A DNA stretch of 64,000 nucleotides, taken from NCBI RefSeq assembly GCF_000332275.1, contig NZ_CM001776.1, forward strand, positions 1,163,268 through 1,227,267, given 5' to 3'. This document shows, piece after piece, positions 6,195 through 15,100 of the stretch (positions are counted from its first letter, which is position 1; each line of letters begins with the position of its first letter). The notes below the pieces were generated by a model. That model did no database searches. It saw only the letters and a program-made list of their open reading frames with translations, and was not told where the DNA came from. Position numbers and translations under genes: made by a program. The stretch comes from Synechococcus sp. PCC 7336. GTDB taxonomy: Bacteria > Cyanobacteriota > Cyanobacteriia > Thermostichales > PCC-7336.

Positions 6195-9100
6195 TTATTG
6201 TTGTAGATTTGGGTCAATAATTGCTGGAAAAGTTGCAACACTATTGAGAGTGTCAAAAGAGCTAGGTCTAAAAACAGTCTCAGTTGCACCAGATTCAGCA
6301 ATTGGTTGTATGAGAACTTGACCGCTAGTCACTAGGTCATCAAATGTAGATTCTGGAATGCTCATGATAACTACAACAGGATCTGGAACTTTTGTAAAGC
6401 CAGCCTCATAGGCAAGTTGAATTGCATCTATTTGCCTATCAACATCGAATGTGTGAAAGCTGCCCGGTATATTTCGCCCGCGTGAGGAGTTAGCTCTTGC
6501 CGGTATTTCATTGATACCATTAGTAACAATGTCTTGAGCACTTTCTCTAGAAGTTCCATGCGCAAAGTTTCGTCTGTCATCATCATCATCATCATCACAA
6601 GGGTTAGTCGGTGGTGCTGATGGCTCTGGAAGAGGATCGGGGAGAGGAATGGGAACAGGATCTGATTGGGGGGTTGGAAATCCTTCGATAGTTCCATCTC
6701 CCACGGGACCTGCATCAAAGATCTCCCATAGAAGAAATGGAAGTAGGATTCGTGGGACTCCAGGTTTAGGCGCAGGAGAACGCCCTGGGATAGGAGAACG
6801 AGGCAGTCTGGGAGTAGTGACGGGAGGTCTCGGTGGTGCTTCAACTATTGCACCAGGCATTAGTCCTGATGGATCGCTCAGATTGGGGACAGAATTCTCG
6901 ACATATCGGTATAGATTTGGATCGCCTGCTTGGAAATTTAAAGGATCTTGACTGATGAATTGTCCAGTTGATGAATCGTAATATCGTGCTCGATAGTAAT
7001 AGAGTCCTGTTTCATCATCAAACTCCCGCCCCGTATACCCGAAGCGGAAATCGATATCAGGTGTCGTCTCATTCGTAATGTTACCAAAACTGTCATAGCT
7101 GATGTGATTGACAAGGTTTCCATCTGCATCAAGTAGATCTCGGATCGAGCCCTGATGGTCACTCAGCGCCCACAGAACGTTACCTTCAGCATCCTCCTGT
7201 GCTAATACTTGGTCGATCGCCGGACCGTGCAAATAGCGATATGTTAGGTTGCCGTCGCTATCAAACACTAACGCAATATGTGCACCATCGTAAACAAATC
7301 GCTCCGTTTCCGCTTCCAAAACTCCATCCCCATCCAAGTCCACCGTTTTCAGAATGCGGCGATCGAAGACATCGTAGCCATACTCTGCGGAGAGCATGAC
7401 ATTACCATCCATATCGCGAGTAACTACAGCTATCAATTGATTGCGATGGTTCCACTTGTATTCAGTGACCGCACCAGTGGATTTGTCCGTTTGACGACTA
7501 CGATTGCCTTCGCCGTCGTAGTCATATAGATATTGCTCGTCTTCAAGCAATTGATTGTTGGTTCCCGTGCGATCGCCTACATTCGTGCGATTGCCATTGG
7601 CATCATAGCTGTAAGCCTCGTTCGTCTGTAAGCTATGCTCAGCCGAGGTCAATTGATTGCGAGCATCGTAGGTGAAGGTGCTGACTTCATCCGGCGACAC
7701 CAGTTCTGTAATCCGATTGGCAGCATCGTACTGATAGTCATACTCGGCAATCTCACCTGCATCATTCGATTGCACAATCTGTTTCAGCCTGCCTGCCAGA
7801 TCGTAGAAATAGCTGGAGCTTGCGACTAGCTGAGTTTGAGCCAAGTCGCTAAAACTGTCCAACTGTTCGAGCTGACTGGCAGCATCGTAAGCAAAGGTGA
7901 CAGCTTTCTCGGCTACCCCCGTTCCCGATTGGGTCAGGCGAGTGACGCGATTGAGCAAGTCATACTCGAAGGTTTCAATGCCGGCTTCGGCACCATTGAT
8001 GATGTCAGTCACCGAAGTCAGATTGTTCAAGCGATCGTAAGTGTAGCCCAACGCCACTTCGGGAACACCAGCTGAGCCAACATTTGAAACCAAGGTGAGC
8101 CGACCGGCCAGATCGTAATCGTAGGTATAGGTATAGAGGTCGTCGCCCGCACCTTTAAGTTGGCTGGTGGCATCGTAGGTATAACTAAAACTGCGCTCTA
8201 CCACCCCTCCATCACCCAAGAACTGCTCGTTCGCCAGTCGGTCGAGCGGGTCGTAGGCATAGACGGTGCGGCGGTTGTTCCGATCGGTAAGACCCACTAA
8301 ATTGCCGACTTCGTCATAATCGTAGAGACGGTTATCCAGCAGTTGATTGGTTTCTACTACCAAGCGATTGAGGCGATCGTATTCATAGGTGGTGAGGTTA
8401 CCGGCTGGATCGAGCAGGGAGGCCAAATTTCCCTCTGCATCGTAGGTATAAGTAGTCGGGTCTCCATTGGCATCGGCACCGATCGCTAAGCGATTGAGTT
8501 CGTCGTAGGCGAAGGTGATGGTGTTGTCTAAGGCATCGGCAACGGACACCACATTTCCATTGCCGTCATAGGCAGTGGTGGTGGTGTTACCGAGTGGGTC
8601 GGTAACACTCGTCTGGAGATCGCGACCGTCATAGGTGAAGGCGATCGTGCGGTTCAGCTCATCAGTAATAGATGTGAGATTGCTGTTTTCGTCGTAGCCG
8701 TACTCAACGGTATCTTCAAAGGCGTTGGTAATGGTCGTGAGACGATTGAGTGGGTCGTAAGCGTACTCAACAGTGCGACCTAACTCTTCGTCAACACCTA
8801 CTAAATTTCCAACGAGATCGTACCTAAACTGTGTGGATTGCAATAAGGGATCGAGGATTTCAGTTTGGCGATTGAGGGCATCGTAGCTGAACTGAGTCGT
8901 TCGGTTTAATTCATCGGTCACAGACAATAGATTGTTGGCATTATCATAGGAAAACAAAACTTGTCCGTCTAATGGATCTCTGGTTTTAACTAGACGATTG
9001 CGAGCATCGTATTCAAATTCGAGAGCGAATCCGCGCCGGTTGGTTTGACGTACTAGATTGCCAAGCTTGTCATATTCAAATAGAGCGCTATTGCTATCGG

Positions 9101-12100
9101 TATCGATTTGCTCGATAAGGCGATCGAGCTCGTCGTATGCAAATTCCGTTCGATTAGTGTTGCGATCTGCTACAGAAATTAGGTTGTCCGCTAGATCGTA
9201 TTCGTATCGAGTTGAATTCCCAACTGCATCAACTATTTCCGTCAAGCGATCGCGAGCATCGTACTCGTACCGTGTAGTATTTCCACGCGGATCGGTCACA
9301 GAGAGCAAGTTGCCATTTCGGTCATAGGAGAACTGAGTTGAGAATCCTTCAGCATCAATTTCTTCAATGCGACGACTGCGGCTATCGTAGCGATATTCAG
9401 TCAGATTTCCGTTGAAATCTGTTTCAGCGATGAGGTTGCCCCGCAAATCATAGGCAAACGTGGCCTGTTGTTCGAGAGCATCGAGGGTGGCAACAACCCG
9501 ATCGCGCTCGTCATACTCAAACTGAGTGAGATTGCCATTCGCGTCCCGAACTGAGAGGACATTACCTCGTCGATCGTAATCAAAGAGAGTCACGGGAGAG
9601 CTTAAGGGTCCCTCCCTATCGGGATCGGCTTCAACAATTTGAGTTAGGCGATTGTTCGAATCGAACTCGTACTCGGTGCGATTGCCCAGTTCGTTTGTGA
9701 ATGCCGAGATGTTGCCGCTCAGATCGTCGTACTCTTGACGGACAGTGGCTTCATCAGCCGTGCCAACAGCAAAAGTTGTGGCAATCAAGCGACCGAATTC
9801 GTCATAGTCGTTGTCTGTGGTGCGACCCAGAGCATCGGTGATGGTGTCCACCAAGCCCAATGCAGTATAAGTAAATGCTGTCACCACATCATCGGTTTCG
9901 CCAGAGGTGCGATCGTTTTGGCCCACAACCTGTCGCGCTACCAATACATTGCCCGTAGCAGGATCGAGTTCGAAGAACGTGTCGCGCCCCAACTCATCGG
10001 TAGAGCGAGTCAGCTGATTGAAAACCGAATCGTACTCAAACGTTTGTCTGGTTTGAACTGCCCGACCATTGCGCCGAAAAGCGATGCGACGCTCGGACTG
10101 ACTGAACCCGACCAGATCGTCCGCTCCATCCCCATCCAAATCTGCCAGCGAGAGATCGGTAATGCCTGCATCATTGGCAAATTCATTCCCCAATTGATTG
10201 AAGACAAACTGCCCCTCTCCATCCGTACCGAAGATAAATAGTTCCCTAGAACCTGAAAGTGTGGAGACCGCCACATCGAGATTGCCATCGCGATCGACAT
10301 CCCCGATCGCCAGGGAATCGGTGAAAACTGTCACCCTTCTAGAAGAGCTGAAGCTGAAGTCGCCGCTGCCATTGCCCAGCCAGATCGAGACGAGATCGTC
10401 AGTGCCCGGTGCAGTGCTGCTAACAGGCACAAAGAGTCCATCCGTTAAGGTGACCAGATCGAGGAAGCCATCGCGATTGAAATCAGCTAGCTCGAGACCG
10501 GAAAAACGAGGGGTTCTTTGTGTCAGGGGAGCAGCAGCAAAAGTGTTGTCAAGCGTAAAAGAACCATCCCCATTGCCCAGCGCGACAGAGATGTTTGAAA
10601 ATGAGGAATAGATCAGATCGGCATTGCCATCCAAGTCAAGATCGCCTAATTGAATGGCTAGATCTCGCTCTCCGTTGGGAAGCCGCTCGAACTCTCCCAG
10701 CTGAGTAAGGCTGCCATCTACTGCCCTAGTAAACGTAAAGACGCGACCGTAGTCTTCAGAAGTGGTCGTAAAACCACTGCCATATCCCCCTCCGTAGCCA
10801 CCCCCATAACCGCCGCCATAACCGCCACCGGTATCGGGCACCCGGATACTTTGCCTGCCTGTACCGCTGACTGCAATGTCGAGCTCGCCATCCCCATCGA
10901 GGTCTGCCACCGCAATGTCCGTCAACTCCAACAAAGCAGCCCCATCTGTAGAGTCATCTGGCACTGAGATGGCAAAGCGATCTTCAAATTCAAACCTGCC
11001 CGCACCGTCACCTCGATAAATCGACAGGCTATCCTCGCCAAAGTTAACTGCAGCTAGATCTAGGAGAGCGTCACCATTGAAATCTCCCAAAACAAACATG
11101 GATGGCTCGAAACCAATCTCCGAGAGCATCCGAGGGCCAAATTGAGCACTGCCATTGCCCAATTGGACAGAGAGCTCTGTGTTTGTGGCTGCAACGATAT
11201 CGATATGTCCATCGTGATTGATATCTGCAGTGACCGGGGAGCGAGGGATATCAATGCCGTTATTGAAGAGGGTTTGAGTGGGCAAGAAGTCGAACTGACT
11301 CGGCTGCGATGCTGCAACCGAGAATATTTCATCGCTACTCTCAATAACATTGCCACGCTCGTCATAGACAAAGTTGGTGGTGGCTCCCCTTGCATCTGTG
11401 GATGCTGAGACTTGGTTCTGTTCGCTAAAAAACAGCACATCTGCATCGCCCAATCGGTCGCTAATCCCAGTGGGTTGACCGGCCCGGTCTAGGCTGATGC
11501 TGGTAACGTTCCCACTGCCATCGGCATAGTTGGCCGTGGGCTCGAGACGGGGGAGAACCTCTGGCGCAGTCTCTAGATTGCTCGTCAGCTCGGGTCGGAA
11601 TAGTCCTTGTTGTGCGCTAGCGATCTGGATAGTGGAACCATCTTTTCTGAGTGCCCCCGTGGCGCGACCGGCAAAATCGTAGTAGGTTTCTTCGCGGTTG
11701 TCTAACTGGTCGACTTCGGCAGTTAGGTTGTGCTCCCGGTCGTACTCGAAGCTGCGGCTACTGCCGTCTGGGTCGGTGATACGAGTCAGATTTCCAAATT
11801 CGTTGTGCTCCAGTTGCGTCACCCGCTCAGCCGGATCGGTAATCGTATCGACGCGACCGTCCGCACCATAGGTAAAGCTGGTTTCCAGACCCACTGGATC
11901 GACGATCGCCTGTAACTGCCCCAACTCGTTGTAGACGTATTGGGTCTGGTTACTATTGCGATCGGTCACGGAGAGTAGCTGGTTGTCGGCGTTAAAACGA
12001 TGCACGGTGCGATCTGTGAAAGTCCGTTGGAAGCTACCGTCAGCCAGCCGCTCTAGGGTGGAGAAATCTCCAGCGGGCGATTGATATACATCTCCTCCAG

Positions 12101-15100
12101 CAGCAGGCGCATCAAACACCAACTCGCTCCCATCGCCATCGATCAGTAGCAGAGAGCCATCGGCATTCTCAACAATCTCCTGCAAGCCCTGCAATCCCCA
12201 ACCGGCCCCAAAGAAGCTCGCAACCGTATTGACCACAATCAGCTCGCCAGATTGCGAATCGAGGCTGCCCCGAAAACGCTCGCCGGGTCGGAAGAGGATG
12301 CCGCTCTCTAAGGTGTAAGCATATTGACCGGAGGCTACCTCCTGCAGCTCTGCCTGAAGCGCGCCGCGAAAGCTGCCAAAGATAGTGTCGCCATCCGCTC
12401 TCCAAAAATGGAATCCGGCTCCCAGACCTCCCCCACCCGAGAAGCCAGGGACGACATAGTCGAAGCCGTCGAGATTCAGCGTCAGTCTAGCGGTGAGGAA
12501 GTCTTCTGTTGCGCGCCCCTGGCGAGCGCTTTCGCGACCGAAGTAAACAATCGGTGACGGATTGGCTCGCTCCGAGTCGTAGGTCAGTTGAAGGCTGCGC
12601 TCTACTCCCACCGACAAGTAGCTGACCAAATCGTGAGTTTCCGTTAACCTGCCGGAAAAGGCATCGACTGAAGAAGTAGCTGGTAAGGGACAAGGGTGTT
12701 CCTCTGCACTGAGATCGTGGTTCAGGTTGAGGGATTCTGACTCAATGGGGTTACCTGAGGCCGGAATGCCAAAACCGTGCCAACTACTGGTGCGAATGCC
12801 CCCTTCAATGGTTTCGATGACCGAGCCATCGTCGCTGACCCGTCCCGTCCCCACAATGACAAACTCGCCCGTATTCGGATCGATGGAGTGCAGATCGAGT
12901 AACTCTCCGGGACCATATCCTGTCAGGTTGGGCAGAGTGAGTGCGGCGGGAATCTCGAACACCAACTCGGCAGGCTGAATCGTCACCACCAAATCCGGCA
13001 GCAAGCCCTCCGGTAGAGCAGCAGGAGTCAATTCGGGTGGCACCTCAGTAATGCTCAAACTGCCTGCGAAATCCTGAAACTGGCCGCTCTCGTCCACCAC
13101 CTTGAGCGAGTTCGCACTCACCTCAACCGCTGCCCCCGGAATCGCCTCCGTGGTGACGAGAACATCCACAGCCGGATCGATCGCCTGACCGTTCGCAAGA
13201 TCGATCGGGGGCAGATAAATCGGTCGAGTAATGACGTTGTTCACTCCAGCGATCGCCTCTTGCCCCAGAAGTAGGGGCAATTGTTCGGCAATGAAGGGAA
13301 AAGTTCCTTCTACTGAATCGCCATGTACCTGCAGAATCTCGTCCCCCTGCAATTCCCCAAGCAATTCGATGGCGAACGACCCATCCGCACTCGTAAACGT
13401 TTCAGCATTGCCCAACGTCACCCGTACCCCCTCCAGGCGCAGTTGATCCCCCGTCACCGGATCGGCTTCGGTGCTGGCCACCGTGCCCGAAAAACGAGTG
13501 GTGGTAACCGGGTCGGCCACCACATCGAGCGTCACTTGCTGACGAACCTCAGCTCCGCCATCGGTGGCCACCAACGTGAAGCTGTAACTGCCAATCTCAT
13601 CCAGTTGAGGCCGGAACACCAGACGGCCATTACCCTCCAACGTGCCCGCAGGCAGAGGACCATCCGCCTGAATTCGGAAGGTGACCGTATCCCCATCCGC
13701 ATCCGTTGCCGTCAGCGGCAGCGATAGCGTGTCCCCCGGCATGACCTCCAGAGGCGGTAGGGGTTCGAAGACCGGCGCTCGGTTAGCTCCCCCCGACAGC
13801 ACAGTCGCCTGCAAATCGAGCTGCAGCAGTTCGGGATTGCTGAAGCTGAGGGTCACCACATCGGAGAACTGACCGATATCCAATCCGCCCGAGAAGATGG
13901 CATTGCCCAAATTGATGTAAGGATTGCCCTCGCCATCAAAGCCAGAGGCAGACAATAACTCCACCCCCTCCGGCAAATTGGAGAAGACGATCGCCACCCG
14001 ACGACCCAAGACTTCAGTCCCGGCATTGCGAATTTGCACTTCTGCCTGGTAGAGCCCCGTCTCGGCTTCCAAGCTGACGGTGTCGAAGTTGAGCTCAATC
14101 GTGTCGGCGCTTGCCACCGTCAGCTGGCTCAAATCCAGTTCGCCTGCTGCTGTCGCAAAGGCGTCGTTCTCGGGGAAGAGGGGTGCTTCATTCCCTTCGG
14201 GGTCAATCTCGACCGTAATGTTACTCAACTGCACCGAGGAGCCGGTATCCCCATCGGCATTAACCAACTGCACCACCAGTTGAGCGGAGTTGACCTCGCT
14301 CAAACGGGTGAGGTCGATCTCGACCGCCGAGCCGTCGAAGCGCACCAAGCCAGGGATAAACTCAGCGCGATCGCCTGCTAGAGCAAACACCGCCGCCCCA
14401 TCCTCACCCAGCAGCGTTTCGCCCGTAACTGGATCGAGCAAATAAACCAACAGTTGGTCTTCAATCGCAGCCGTGGCCGAAGTATCGAAGTCCGTCTCCA
14501 GCTCGAAGCGGAGGGTGCGCGAACCTTCTGCCAGAGGCAGGTCGATCGTGCGGTCGGCTTGCACGAGGAAACTGTCGCGCTCGTTAAGAACAATGGCATC
14601 TTCAGTCCGAATGCCAAAGCCAGTGCCGTCATTGGGGCCGAGCACGAAATCGGGGGAGACCTGGAAGGAAACTTGAGTTTGGCTGCGATTGCCCGCTAGA
14701 TCGGTGGCCTCCAGGGTCAGTTGATAAGTACCTTCTGCCAGAGGAGTGCTGCCGATCGCCACATCGAAACTGCCATCGGTCTGCAAGACCACCTCAGTCG
14801 TGGGCTGGCTATCCAAACTGAATTGGGCAGTCAGTGGGCCGGAGGTATCGCCCACCGAGCCAATCAGTCGAGCCGTACCGCTGTGCTCGGCATTGACGAT
14901 GGGAGCCAAGAGCGTCAGGTCGGGACCGGTGGTGTCGAGGGTGAAGGTTAGAGCGGCGATCGCCGAGACATTGCCAAACTCATCCGCTGCCACAAAGCTG
15001 AGGGTGTGCTCGCCATCGGCCAGCTCGCCAAACAACTGCACCAATTGCTCGGCAGACAGGGCAAAACTGCCATCGGGATTGAGTGCTGTGGAGATATCCA

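Noticed and set aside
7640-10030. Regular repeated DNA that might suggest a CRISPR or satellite array
   Set aside because: The units are degenerate YD repeats of the RHS protein, in frame throughout, with no spacers.
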